Source: Calycina herbarum (Eukaryota; Ascomycota; Leotiomycetes; Helotiales; Pezizellaceae). Taken from it: DNA of 64,000 nucleotides. Below are positions 46,406-58,249 of this stretch, piece by piece. The first letter of the stretch is position 1; the number at the start of each line of letters is the position of its first letter. The stretch is taken from contig LLEY01000023.1 of the NCBI GenBank assembly GCA_001414485.1, forward strand, positions 62,001-126,000. The letters run 5' to 3'. Position numbers and translations under genes: made by a program. The notes beneath the pieces are model-generated. The model saw nothing but the letters and a program-made list of their open reading frames with translations. It ran no database searches and was not told where the DNA came from.

Positions 46406-46650
46406 AACCTCTGGCCCTGATTGCGCTTCCTCCGCTGCCTAGCCTTAAAAAAATGAATCTAGTTATTACGAGTGAATTTCTAGCCCTAACTACCAGTTCT
46501 ATTCCTAACCTGGCTAAGCCAATCTACGTCGGGCTCCTAGATCTTCTGTTAGCTATTGGTGAGATTGGCTATTAGCCCTCAGCTGCTACAACGTCAAACT
46601 TTCTAAATCTGCTGCGAGTTCGTAAGGTTAGCCTCTGGTACCTAAATGTT
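46406..46650 (+). repeat. Dispersed repeat, RIP-mutated copy (pairs with 25,717-25,954)
   Basis: Direct-orientation copy of 25,717-25,954. The first 35 bp (from AACCTCTGGCCCTGATTGCG) and the last 20 bp are nearly unchanged. The middle has accumulated C-to-T and G-to-A changes (for example GCCACGGGTAAACTTCTCGC in the other copy against TTATTACGAGTGAATTTCTA here). Confidence 0.85.
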
Positions 46651-46712
46651 AAAAGATATTAAGTCTCTTTTATAATTATATAAATATAATAAGTTAATTA
46701 TCCTATTATACT

Positions 46713-46954
46713 AAAAATCTTAGCTAAGAGTAGTATAACTTATATACTATGAAATATAAGAAAACAAGTTCTCTAGAGTAAAGTAAGTAGATTTGAAAGG
46801 TTTTTTCTTAGAATAGTGTTGAATAAAAAGTTATATATACTTCTAACTTATTAATAAATAGCCGTCTTACGATAGATATAAAAAGTAATAGTAAATACTT
46901 TAATACGTATCTGTCTACCTAGTTCTCGTTATTCTAACTTTTTATTATAATTTA
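46713..46954 (+). repeat. Dispersed repeat, RIP-mutated copy (pairs with 32,191-32,704), MITE-free
   Basis: Aligns with the reverse complement of the repeat near 32.2-32.7 kb. It lacks the MITE; the single target GAT is at 46,875-46,877. A deletion of about 40 bp precedes it relative to the other copy. Confidence 0.82.
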
Positions 46955-47054
46955 TATAACTTATCGTATATATTTAGAATAATTTGTAATTATCTAAGAT
47001 AGTTAGAACTTAGAGTAATTAACTTTAATTTCCTAGAAAGTTAGAATAACGAGA
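46924..47054. repeat. Inverted repeat, 18-bp perfect arms
   Basis: The arms 46,924-46,941 and 47,037-47,054 (TCTCGTTATTCTAACTTT and its complement) are perfect and extend imperfectly outward (AATAGTAAATA-type sequence on both sides). They could be inner parts of the long terminal inverted repeats of a non-autonomous DNA element. The 47,055-47,515 stretch that follows should hold the SEC1 promoter. Confidence 0.65.
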
Positions 47055-47515
47055 AGGTTTTTACTATCGCTTTTTATTTACTATGAGACTATTAAGCTTA
47101 TATACGTCTGTTAATTCAAGAGAAAGAAATAATCTACGTATAGTAATAAGAGTAAAATTAAAATTAAATCTTATCAACAGAATATAATTCATAGAGACTT
47201 ATTATGGCTCGCTTATATTTAAATAGAAGAGCGAGTGCGGCTATTAGCGGGAAGGTTTTTGATTGGCCGAGGCAAAAAGTGCACCGCCACAGAATAAGGC
47301 TCGCCGAAACGTCGATGTTTCTGGTCGCAACAGAAGACCCCGCTAAGGATAATCCACGAACTTCCTGACACGACGCTTTGCCCTCGAGACCTACACGTAC
47401 ACAATCGCATTCTCGGGCTTTATGCTTCACGACTCTAACGCACGATTCTCGACAAACACTATAGAACGACTGCAGCTGGGATTGTCGTTCGAGGCGGATC
47501 CTCTTCACCCCCAAG

Positions 47516-49956
47516 ATGGGGCTCTCAGTGATCCGCGAGCAGCGCGAGAGTAAGAGCACACCTCACCACTTGTTCTTGCATGCCACTGACCGCATGCCAG
47601 TAATTATCAGCACTATCAAATCAATTACCCGGGGCGACGTAAGTTTCCTGCTCCAAACCCCCTCTTTTGAGCTCTGCTGACCGCCCATAGTGGAAGGTGC
47701 TGGTCATCGACGAATTCTCCAAGAAGATATTAGACAATGTGGTCAAGGAAGATGACATTCTCAACGAGAATATTGCGAGTGCGTGTTGGAACAAATCCCG
47801 GTCGAACAACTGCTAAATTGCACAAGATATCGAGAAGATTGAGGACAGGCGGGAGATGAACCAACATATGGACGCCATATACCTCCTGAGCCCGAAACCA
47901 CATATTGTCGATTGCCTGATGGCAGATTTTGAGCGCCATAGATACCGAAACTCCTACTTAGTATGGACCTCTTTCCTCGAGCCCAAAATACGCGACCGAA
48001 TCGACCGTTCAGACATGGCACAGGAACAAATGGCAGGGTTCTACACTTTAGCCGTGGACTATTTCCCCCGCGAGTCGAACCTGATAACGTTCCGCGATCC
48101 TTACAGTTTCCAAATGTTATACAATCCAAGCTGCAACAACCTCGTGGCCCCCCATGTGCTTGTGCTTGCCAAACAGGTCAGTGACACACTTTGATTTGGT
48201 ATATACAGAGGCTGACTCGATACAGATAGTAGATGTTTGCGTCTCACTAAACGAAAACCCCAAAGTACGATACTACCAACCTCGCCCTTTCACCCCCCGA
48301 AACGCGTCAGACCAAGATCAATACGGCGCAAGGATTCTCAGCAAATACTTGGCGGAGGTAGTGCAGGATGAATTAGATTTATATATGCGATACAACCCCG
48401 AATTTCCATCTCCCAGTTCCCGGCCTCAAGGAGTCCTCATGATTACCGATCGATCCTTCGATTTGATGTCCCCGCTGCTGCACGAATTTACATATCAGGC
48501 CATGGCTCATGATCTGCTACCAATAAAGGAAGGCGAAAAGGTGTTATACACCACAGTTGTCAACGAAGGGGCCGGGAGCCAAGAAGAAAAGGATATGGAA
48601 ATTGGCGAGAAAGACAAAATTTGGGTGGAAAACCGACATCGGCACATGAAGGACACCATCGAAAAATTGATGGGCGATTTCCAAAGATTCATCAACGAGA
48701 ATCCACATTTTACAAACACCGAAGGCGATGCGACAAGTTTAAATGCCATCAAGGACATGTTGGCAGGATTACCGCAATTCCAGGAACTCAAAGAAGCATA
48801 TTCATTGCATTTGAGCATGGCGCAGGAATGCATGAACATTTTCGAAAAACACAAGTTGCCAGATCTAGCGTTGATAGAACAAACGCTGGCTACTGGCCTG
48901 GATGAGGATTTCCGGAAGCCCAAAAACATGGCGGATCAGGTTGTAAAGATGCTGGATGACCCGAGTATTGGCCCATCAGACAGGTTACGCCTGATCATGA
49001 TGTATTGTTTGTACCGTGAGGGAGTGATACAAGAGGACATTGAAAGACTACTTCTCCATGCTGGACTCCCACACGAAACCGTCAATGCGAACGTAGTCAC
49101 GAATTTGGACTTACTCGGTGGTCGAACGCTCAAAGCGGACGTGAAAGACAAACAACTTAGCACACCACCAATTCTCGCAAAGAAAGCGGCTCCGACCGCC
49201 CAGGACGAAGAATTCGCACTTTCTCGATTTGAGCCAAATGTCAAATTGATGCTCGAGGAGCTGACCAAAGGCACCTTAGATCAGTCACTCTTCCCATACC
49301 TAATACCACCAACCGACAACTCCACAGAACTCGCTCTCCAATCTCAAACCTCCCTCCGAAGCGCTAAACCAACATGGGCTCGAAACCGCATGTCCACAGT
49401 AGACAACAGACAAAGAATATTCGTCTTCATGGCAGGAGGAGCAACCTTTTCCGAAGCCCGATCTTGCTACGAAGTCGCCAACACCCGAGGAAGAGATGTC
49501 ATGTTGCTTACCAGTCACATGCAAACCCCTGAAGTATTCGTGCGACAAATTCAAGACCTCGATGTCGATAGAATGGCATTACATCTCCCAATCGACGGGC
49601 CGAAACCTAGAGCTCCTGATTACCTCTTTATGAAAAATGATCCGCCTCCACCTCAACCTCGTCCTGTACAACCTGTTCAGCAAGCTATGCCGACTTCGAG
49701 ACCGGGTGGTCTTCCTATGCGTGGAGCTGGAGGTCCATCGCCATCTGGGAAGGCACTTCCTTCGCAACCTCCTACGTCACAGATGGCGGGTATGAGTATG
49801 AATTCTGGTTCTGGAAGACAACCTATTCAGCTTGGTACTCCGAATGGTAGTGATAACCATAAACCTGATAAGAAGAGTAAACATGATAAACATGAGGGCG
49901 AGGAGAAAGAGAAGAAGAAAAGGGGCTTCTTTGGGAAACGAAAGGATAAATCGTGA
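47516..49956 (+). CDS. sec1: Sec1/Munc18 family protein, Sec1 (746 aa)
   Basis: SM protein that binds syntaxin-type t-SNAREs and promotes SNARE assembly in exocytosis at the plasma membrane (family knowledge). Five exons: 47,516-47,549, 47,601-47,638, 47,691-47,778, 47,827-48,176 and 48,226-49,956, with four introns of 48-52 nt. The start gives MGLSVIREQRE, spliced to the conserved TRGDWKVLVIDEFSKKILDN and the NENIANIEKIEDRREMN region. Further family hallmarks are AIYLLSPKPHIVDCLMADF, DYFPRESNLITFRDPYSF and GVLMITDRSFDLMSPLLHEFTYQAM. The Sec1 fold spans roughly residues 20-640. The last 110 residues are Pro/Ser/Gly-rich and end in a highly basic tail (KKKRGFFGKRKDKS), a common fungal extension. 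Normal codon use; the repeats upstream end about 460 bp before the start. Confidence 0.95.
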
Positions 49957-51020
49957 GGCAGGGATGGTTCGTGAGATATACTAGAGGCATGAATGTTTGA
50001 TGGCGGATCCGAATAGTACACTGGATGTTTGGATTTTGCATTGGCGGTTTGTCTGTTTTAGGCGGGGTGGCAAACTTGAGCATAGCAAGGCGTTGAGCGC
50101 ATAGCGATGTGTATACAGAATCATGTGGACAGAAGAAAATGCCATTTCGAGGGTGCGAGCAAACCTGAAACATTGGTTTGGGTGGAGAGAGGGGGGAAGG
50201 AATTCGGCTGGTTTGTCTGGTATCAACTTGGTATAGTATATATGCGGTTGGTTGCTGACTGGCTGTATGGATGTGGAGATTGTGCTCATATTTTCAGAGA
50301 GAAACGCTATTAATTTATGAAAGTAGTGGATAGCATACAGAAGCAATGAAATTATAAAGATCTCAATATCACATTGCACTATGTGAATCTGAAATATATT
50401 GATAGTTGTTGTAGTGAATATATCACTCAATTTCGAGATGGAGAAATATGTTAGATTCACCACGAGCATGCGAGGCTATTCTTACCCTCAAGTCAAGGCC
50501 AAGGGAAAATGCGGGGAGATTCCTTGACCAACTTCTCTAGTGAATAGTCAACTAGGTCCGTTCTTGATGAACCGGGAAGTGAATGAGAATAAAGAAGTCG
50601 GAGATCAAGGCTGAGAAGAGGTGAGATAGTGACATGTTTTAGAGGGAGACCCTCCAGCAAGAAAGGTTACAGGGAGAAGAAGCATAAGCATTCGTCACCT
50701 CACAGACGTAGAACAATAAAACATGACAGTGATACAGTTCTCATTGAATAATATCAACCTAACGCTGGCGTACTATCTAGGTAGAAGTAACCTAATCCGC
50801 GTCCTCTACCTAGCATCTCAACCTCACGGGAACAAATATAATTACAAAGAGCTGACTGTCATCTTTCCCCGTACCTCCTCCCCCAGTGCATTCATTTCAA
50901 CATACCCCAAAGTCCATTTCATTTGCCATATTTCATTCTTCATATGAAAAAAAGTTAATAATCAATGATGTAACTTTTGTTCAGTCCAGTATGTGAGATC
51001 CAGTAGGAAAGATTGTAGAT
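49957..51020. other. Convergent intergenic region
   Basis: 1,064 bp between the 3' ends of SEC1 and the eIF4E-binding protein gene. No coding sequence is supported; it should contain both 3' UTRs. Confidence 0.5.
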
Positions 51021-53605
51021 CTACTGTCTTCGGAAGTTGCCCTGTGGAGGAGGGCCTCTTCCATCAAATGGTCCACCGAACGCCATGCTCTCTGGGCCGG
51101 GGAAGCCATTCATTCCAGGTGGTAAGAAACCCGGTGGAGCCTGTGGTGGAGCACCGAAGAAACCTCCCGGTCCCATGCGGGGTGGACCTGCCATGCCTTC
51201 AGGTGGGAAATTACCCATTGGGAATCCAGGTGGGAACATTTGTTGCGGCATTGGCATAGTGCGGTTTGGTCCATTGGCGAGTCCTGGTGGAGGAGGGATA
51301 TTTGGGTTGATACGATGTTGAGGTGGGAGCTGTGCAGGGCGGTCCCAGCCAAGATCCAGTCCTGGTGGAGGGCGTTGCAGGATTTGGGTTGGGTGAGCCG
51401 GGTTTCCAGGTTGTCTTTCGTGTTGCTGTGGTGGGCCACGCTGCTGGAATGCTTGTTGTTCAAAATCATTGAAGCCTGGAGGGCCTTGGCGCATTTGTCG
51501 TTGAGATGCGGAACGTTCTCTTTCCCGGTGTGCCGCTGCTTCTCGTTGCTGCATTTGGATTTCCTGCTCACGCTGCTCCATCAACATCTGTTGGTGTTGC
51601 TGCTGTTGCTGCTGTTGCTGCTGTTGTTGTTGCATGTGTCGTTCAGCAACCGACTTCTGACCTGGTTGCATTCTAAGAAGAACCTGCTCAGATCTTTGGG
51701 GCTCCGGAGCTGCCTTCATGAGACCCATAAGGAACTCTGATTGGCTGTTTCGTCCTGGTTGATCAGATCTTTGCGAAGACTGGCTCATTGCACTCTGTCG
51801 TTGACCACCTAAATCATGCATCATCTCTCTCATGTTATCTCTTAATTGCGGTTGGCTGTTGGCGATTTGTCGTTGAGCAAGCAAATCTTGAACTGCTTGA
51901 TGAGAAGGATTTGTAGGTTGCCGACCTTCGACGTGACGTTCAGTGCGATATTGTTGAAATGGCTCCGGTGTAGAAACTGGAATGCTCTGCTGCTTTTCCT
52001 GCGGTGGTGGCTTAGGGTGTTGCTGCATAGCGGGATTTGGAGGTGGAGTAGAGCTAGGTTGACCAGATGGCTGGGTCATCTGAAGCTTTTGTAGCAACAT
52101 TTGGAAGGCCTCTTTCTCTGCCGATGACTGCGACGAAGAATTGGTTCCTGCTCCGGCGAACATTGCCTCCAAGCCTCCTCCTTGCTGCATTGGCATAGGT
52201 GGTGGGGGTTCCGTTTGTCGGCGTACAGGTTCTTCTTGCGTAGTGAAGAATGATGTAAACCGAGAAGCTTTGCCAGTAGTCTTTGCTTTTGCAATGCCCT
52301 CCTTTCGAGATTCGATACCGGATTCTGGACTGACCTCGTCCTTTGGGGAAGCCCACTTGCCGAAAAACTTGTCTGGTCCAGTATCAATAGCAAGCGGAGT
52401 TTCTACCTTTTGTGCTGTTGTTTCCAGGCCAAAAAATCCACCACCAGTATCCGGGGGCATGTCATCCATTGGAGTCTTGGTAGCCTTGTCCTTTCCTTGC
52501 ATCTGCTCTTTCCACTTTTGGAAATCTTCCTGGGTATGCGCTTGATGCTTTTCCTCCTCGGGCTCAGCCAACCATTCAGGTTCACGCTCTTGACGCTGGT
52601 CTCTGTCCCTATCCCATCGTCTATCGCCCCGATCGCCTCTCTCACGTCGGTCTCCTCTATCATTTCTGTCACCGCCTCTGTCCTCCTTGTCCTCGCGCTC
52701 CTTCTCTCGCCAACCTCTGGTACGATCCATGAATCTGTCTCCATTACTATTACGGTCCTTCGAGGGTGTAGGTCCATCTCCGTTATCCTTGAACCAAGAT
52801 GGTTCGTTTCGGCCACGACCAGTTCCATTTCTACGGCCATCTCGTTCCTGGTCTTCGGCTTCCTTGTCCCTAGAATAGGTGTCAAAACCACGCGACGGTC
52901 GGTCCTTTACATCACGATCTTCTCGATCCTTGAATCTTCGTTCGTCTTTGTGTCTGTCCAAACCCATCTTTCCATTAAATCTCTCTGCACCTTCATTGCC
53001 AAAACTCTTGCGGGGTTTGACCGTGCTCCATCCATCGCTGTCTTGGTCGCCATCATTTCGTCGTACACGTAGGTTGTTGTTTCGTCCGTCTCGTGGTCGC
53101 TCATTTTCTCCTTCGCCGTTTCTGCCGCTGCGGAAATCAAATCTTTCGCGTGCAGCGGGGTCTCTGGTTGGGGTTCGGTCAAGGGAGTCGAAGGTTTTGC
53201 CACCAGTACTTCGAATGGAAGTGGCTGACATGAAAGAGGTTTTTGGGGGACCGAGAATGATATCTTCGGGATCTGTGCAACGTTAGCATATTAAGCGTGA
53301 TTGGAGAATGAAAGTGCGTACTAGCGCTGTTGCGGGATACATGTCGTTCAGCACCTGGGCGTTTGTTTGGCTGATCTAAAACCAGGTCAGAATCATAGTT
53401 CTTCGCCTTCTCATTTGTTGGTTTGGTGAGATTACGAGTAGGATCTGCTGGTGCTCTGCCACATGTTAGCATAGAGTTCTCTCGCATGCCAAAGAGCATG
53501 AGCCTACCCCATCCATTGCTCTGCTGGTGGCAGGCTCGAGGGTTTCACCACAAGGGGTGAATCTCGCAGGAATATCAATTCATCTGGAGTATATCGGATT
53601 GACAT
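51021..53605 (-). CDS. Disordered eIF4E-binding-type protein (827 aa)
   Basis: Three exons: 53,605-53,508, 53,455-53,322 and 53,272-51,021 (introns 52 and 49 nt). Residues 5-11 (YTPDELI) match the YxxxxL-hydrophobic eIF4E-binding motif right at the N-terminus, as in 4E-T-like and 4E-BP proteins. The rest is low-complexity: an RD/RG/RE-rich stretch (about residues 100-270), a conserved-looking EPEWLAEPEEEK..HTQEDFQKWKEQM block (about 300-335), then Gln/Pro/Met-rich sequence with a 12-residue poly-Gln (from a CAG/CAA run at 51,597-51,632) and a Gly/Pro/Met-rich end. An in-frame TAG lies upstream, which supports this ATG. Likely role: translational repression or mRNP/P-body function, inferred from the motif and composition. 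No structured domain is evident. Confidence 0.72.
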
Positions 53606-54476
53606 CGTGATGGCATGAAATCCTTCGTCTTCTAGCAATGCCAAAGACTCATATGCTTCGTGGAGAGCCTGTCGTGTGCGAGGCTATGTTGACACAGAGG
53701 GGGTGTGGCAGCTGGCGAAGACGATGTGGAACGCGAGCTGGGAGATGGAGGTGGGAGGTAAGGGTGGAAGCAGTTTCCAGGATCGATAAATCGCCGTCCT
53801 AGAGTAGGAAAACAGCAAAGAGCAAGTGACTTTGCTCAAAGCTATCTTCGAGGCAGGCTGGGCGCGAGGCGCAAACCGCCGTGGGTGCTTGCGAAAGCGA
53901 GGCTGGAAGCCGTATAGAGATAATGATGCGATCGTATCAAGGGGCAGAGAGGATGGCAATCGAGAGAGGGATCTGATAGTAAGGCTCACTTTTGTACAGG
54001 TGTCGTGTAGGTGGGCTTTGGGATGGTGTTGATGGTGTTTGCGAGGTATTGTCGTTTTCCCAAGTGCACCACTCAGGACGGCATTGGTTAGCCGAGCCTG
54101 ATCCTGCCTTAGGTTAAGGCCAAGGCAGCAAACCTTAAATAAAGTTATTACTTTGTAGAGGAGCAATTCAATGTTCCTATTGGCCAGGTAAGCTATTGCT
54201 GAGAATGAAAATACGAAGGTGATTTAATTGTGTTAAATCTGGGTAGTTAATTCGCTGAATAAAAGTCCTCAATGAGAAAAAGATATTGTGAATGTGCCAG
54301 AACAATTGGCTTTCTTTATAACGCGCCATCTTCTCACAGAGAAAAGCAAGACTCTTGCACTGTTACAAAAGGTACCAAAAATTCACTTTACATCATCATG
54401 ACCATGCAAAACAGGGTGATATACGAGAATTATCTTGTAAAACCTACAAGACCTCTGGGTATCTGTACAAGCAAAT
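53606..54476. other. Intergenic, promoter and leader of the eIF4E-binding gene
   Basis: 871 bp between two minus-strand genes. No gene supported. Confidence 0.5.
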
Positions 54477-57400
54477 CTAAAATTTCAAAGTATCCTTCTT
54501 AACAACATCAACACCTTTCGCCCATTTCCCAACCCGCTTTTTATCCGACGATTCCAAAATCTTCTCCATCAACACCTTAAGTGACATACCCGCACCCAAA
54601 GCAACCTGAGCTTGAAGCCAAGTCATGCTACTAAATCTCGTAATAAGTGTCGTGCTTCCCCCTTCAATCGTAGTAGCTCTGAAAAGTATCCGCAGTATCT
54701 TATCACGTAAACCAGGGGCAAGGTAAGCACTGTTCCACAGACTGAAGAGCTTCTCGAAGACTCGTCGCTTGCGATATATGGCCATATCTGCCGTAGTTCG
54801 AAGACCAGCAAGCATCCCAGTTAAAAGCCAACTTGTTTCCTGGTAGTATGCATCGTCCAAACTTGGAGATTCGTCTAGAATTTTGTACATCAAAGGAACT
54901 TTGTCCAATTCCCACGTAGGACCTTGCGAAAGGAACTTGTTGATCTTTGGGTAGAGGCAATGCAGCGGGTCGTTGAGAACATTGATTGCGCGAGAAGCGA
55001 AAGCTGATACCACAGTTGCTAATGGTTCCTGGCCGATGGTTTTCTTGGCGGTTTCCACAACCTCGGAAAGTAGAAGCCAAATCTGTTCCTTTTCTTCGAA
55101 AGTGGACTCCATGAGTTTGGCTGCGAACTTTGATATATTAGTTGCTGCTTCCATCCGCACACTCAAATGCTCTGATGATAGGAGCATTATGAGCGATGCC
55201 AAATGACCCCCCTCAACTACTTCTTCAACCTCCTTCGTAACCCATCTCACAAGCGATGCGTGATCCTCGTTGGATACCGGGGTATCTTCAAGCATCTTTG
55301 ACGCCACGGCATCTTTCTCTGATTCGGAAGGTCCATTGGATTTTGCGGGGTCGGCAGATTTTGGTTGTGCTTTTAAAACTGGCTCGGGAACTTCAATGTC
55401 ATCTACTAATTTGCGACAACGACCAATCGTTTTCCGGACTGTTGACTCCTTCGGCATGGTTGAAACGAGCTCTTCGGCCACTGACTTGATGACTTTTTTA
55501 TCCTCCTTGATCTTAATACCGGTCGCCAGATAAGTTGCGATGAAATGGGCAACATCAGGCAGCACCGAATCGTCTGTTGATTTCAGCAGGAATGGCCATT
55601 GTTCTACGATGACCAAAGTCAAGAGACTAACAGGTTGCTGTTTCTCGGTGGAATCATGAACTCTGGAGTGAGCTTCTTCTAGAGCGAAGAGGTACTTGAC
55701 TGGCTTTGCTGCGCATCGCGAAATGCAGTCGTCAAGAAATCCATATATGGCTGGAGAATTATCAGTGCCGGAAAGCAATCGTAATCGTAGTATCAGTGAG
55801 TCCAGAGCTGGGATCACAGTTTGCGTTTGTAAAATCTGGTTTTCCTCAATGATCGAATTTAGTACCGATTTCAGTCGAATCAATGGGATATCAACAGGGG
55901 CTGAAGCCGATAGTTTTAGCATGGCCATGAAAGGGGTTGTTGGAAATTCTGGTGTCTTCGTGAACCATCGCATTCCTGGCGAGAAATGAGCAAACTGAAA
56001 GAGGTTTTCTAATTCCATCACTCGCAGCCCTCGATCTTCGGGTTTGAGCGATGCATCTTCCGTATCACGAAGTGCCTGAGCCAGAACTCCTGACACGTCG
56101 AATTTCGCATCCAGAGCAACGCTTGGAACAACTTCATAATACAACACAAGTAACTTGGTGACAGCTTCCCTCTGTAACATGTCGTCCTGGGCCATATTTC
56201 TAAAAGCATGAATGACATCTTTGATCGAAGGGCATCTTTTGCAAAATTCTTCGGTCAAATAAGTCGCAGCTTTTTTCCATAAAGAAGATGCGCCATTTGC
56301 TGCCTCCTGGTACATGGCCAATATTTGTTTGAATTTACGAAAAGCAATGCAGAGCATTCTGATAGCGAAGAATTTGATCAAGCTCTGAGGTTGTAGCAAG
56401 CAGCCCCTTAAAACCTTCTGGCTCAGAGGCTGGGGAAGGGTACACTCTAAAACTATTGACGGGGGTGGTGGAAGTTGTGCGTATCCTTGTTGGTGGCCAA
56501 AATATTTGGGAACTGGTAACTGAAGGCAAGAGAAGAGGAATGTAGAATAACCAATCCACGTAGCTGTGAGTTTAGGATCAAATGCAAAGGTCTTCTTGTT
56601 GAAAAAGTATTCTGCCACAAGCTCGGGCGCTGCAGCAAAGATAGCCACCAACAATTCTCTTTGCTTTGTGCTTGACCATGGCCTTAGATTTTGGATGAAG
56701 TCTGATAAGATTGTATTCCGTACTGGAACTTGTTCAGTAAATTTGTCCATCCACTCAATGCTATCCAGACCCAAATCAAGCAGGGTTTGATCAGCGTCAA
56801 CGTCGTGGAGATCATCTGGATCGACGCCGCGGGGATAGAAGGCAGTCTGGCGATTGAGTACCCCTAAATCGTGAGAAGTGCAGGCCAACACAAGAAACTC
56901 ATGTGCCACAATATCGACAGGTTTGGGTTGAGTGTTTGATTCTTGTTCGGGTTGATCATATCCATACAACATGGCAATTCGACCTAACGAGGTTGCGTTG
57001 ACAACTTTAGTTCTGGCATCTCGTGGGAGTGCCTCATCCTGTAGCACATGCATTTTTAGTGTTTCCAATATCTCTCGAACCATAAATGGTGGGTCGTCCT
57101 TTATGTCTTTGGTCAATGCTGATACTATGTCTCGTTGGTATAGGAGTTCTTTTTTGATATCGGCGGGTAACAGTTTGAAAAGGGACAAGAAGAATCGCAG
57201 AGCATTAGTCCGAACGGATGGTTTTCGAAGATCTTCGGGGCCATCACCAGTATAACGAAGATTCAGATTCCGCGCCAAGCCTTTGAGAGTAAAGTCCCTG
57301 GTCCGGAAGACTTGTTTTGCCATTGCCCCTCCGTCAAAGGTGCTGATTTCCCTAAGTAATCTCAAGACTGGAGAAATGACAAAGTCCTTCCCTTTTGTCG

Positions 57401-57969
57401 CTGTCAACCCTCGAACTACCATATCCAATTGACTTTTCTGAAGGATTGTTCGACATAATCTCAAGCCATGTTCGGAAAATTCGAGAATACTGGACATTGT
57501 ACGAAGTAGTAGAGCAAGGACGGCTGGGACGGCGGATAGGATAGTTTCGGTATTGGATTGGGATGCAAAACTCCATGTCTGCATGACATCTGGTAGGTGT
57601 GCTGCATTTTTGTCCTCTGCGTCTGGCTTGAATGAATCAAGGTATTCCCTCAGAATCGCTATACGGCGTCCATTATCGAGTTCCAAAACGGCAAAGCTGT
57701 CGAGGAATGCCTTGAAAGATTGTATTCCTGGTAGTATTAATTAGTGAGAGAAGACTAAAGATATATGTCTATAACGTACCATGTCGCGACCGTGTAGGAT
57801 CTTGGTCAAAGGCCAAGAGTTGTCGTAGCTGTTTTCCAGAGTGTATTTCCTCTGCCGGGCCCAGGTTCTCTACCACATGTCCCGCAGCTTTTCCGACATT
57901 TCCAATCTTCTGGCGTTTGAGATAGGCCTGGTTGCCGTCCTCGATATCGTCTGCGGTTCGTTTCCCCAT
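54477..57969 (-). CDS. urb1: Ribosome 60S biogenesis protein Urb1/Npa1 (1,146 aa)
   Basis: Nucleolar pre-60S factor needed for early 27S pre-rRNA processing (family knowledge). Two exons: 57,969-57,780 and 57,727-54,477, with a 52-nt GTACGT..CCAG intron in phase 1. The N-terminus starts MGKRTADDIEDGNQAYLKRQ with a basic stretch suitable for nuclear import. The Npa1 N-terminal domain spans roughly residues 75-450 (ILREYLDSFKPDAEDKNAAH, SEHGLRLCRTILQKSQLD, RKPSVRTNALRFFLSLFKLL). A helical-repeat middle follows. The C-terminal NopRA1-type domain is about residues 880-1,090 (LLSSEHLSVRMEAATNISKF, YYQETSWLLTGMLAGLRTTADMA, DKILRILFRATT; residue runs abbreviated). Shorter than yeast Urb1 (about 1,760 aa), as I recall for filamentous fungi. 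Divergent from IML1, 280 bp between starts. Confidence 0.93.
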
Positions 57970-58249
57970 GGCGAGGTGTTGTGATTTGCTGTTGCGCTTC
58001 TCACAGACCGCCCATCAATAGCCTTGGATTTTCGGAGGGGTGAAGCAACTTTTTTCTGAAGATATCGGCATCGGCTCCACGCGTTGCGAGTCTCCGACCT
58101 GGCGCTAGTCTGGTTGGGGGCGATCAAAGGCGGTAGAAAGTGGCAGAATATATCTATCTATCAACACCATCAACAACACCTTATTTCACCACACCAACAA
58201 CGATGATGTGCAAATAGCACATTGCTCTTTGATCGTAATAGCAATTGCC
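57970..58249. promoter_or_regulatory. Bidirectional promoter URB1/IML1
   Basis: 280 bp separates the divergent starts of two growth-related genes, a ribosome biogenesis factor and a TORC1 regulator. No clear TATA box is seen. A CAACACCATCAACAACACC-type leader precedes IML1. Confidence 0.5.

Noticed and set aside
47164..47559. 131-codon minus-strand frame upstream of SEC1
   Set aside because: It overlaps the SEC1 start exon and has no domain, signal peptide or convincing composition; probably chance in the promoter region.
58208..58249. In-frame upstream extension of IML1
   Set aside because: It has no ATG; the first ATG in frame is at 58,250 and gives a typical Ser/Pro-rich N-terminus.
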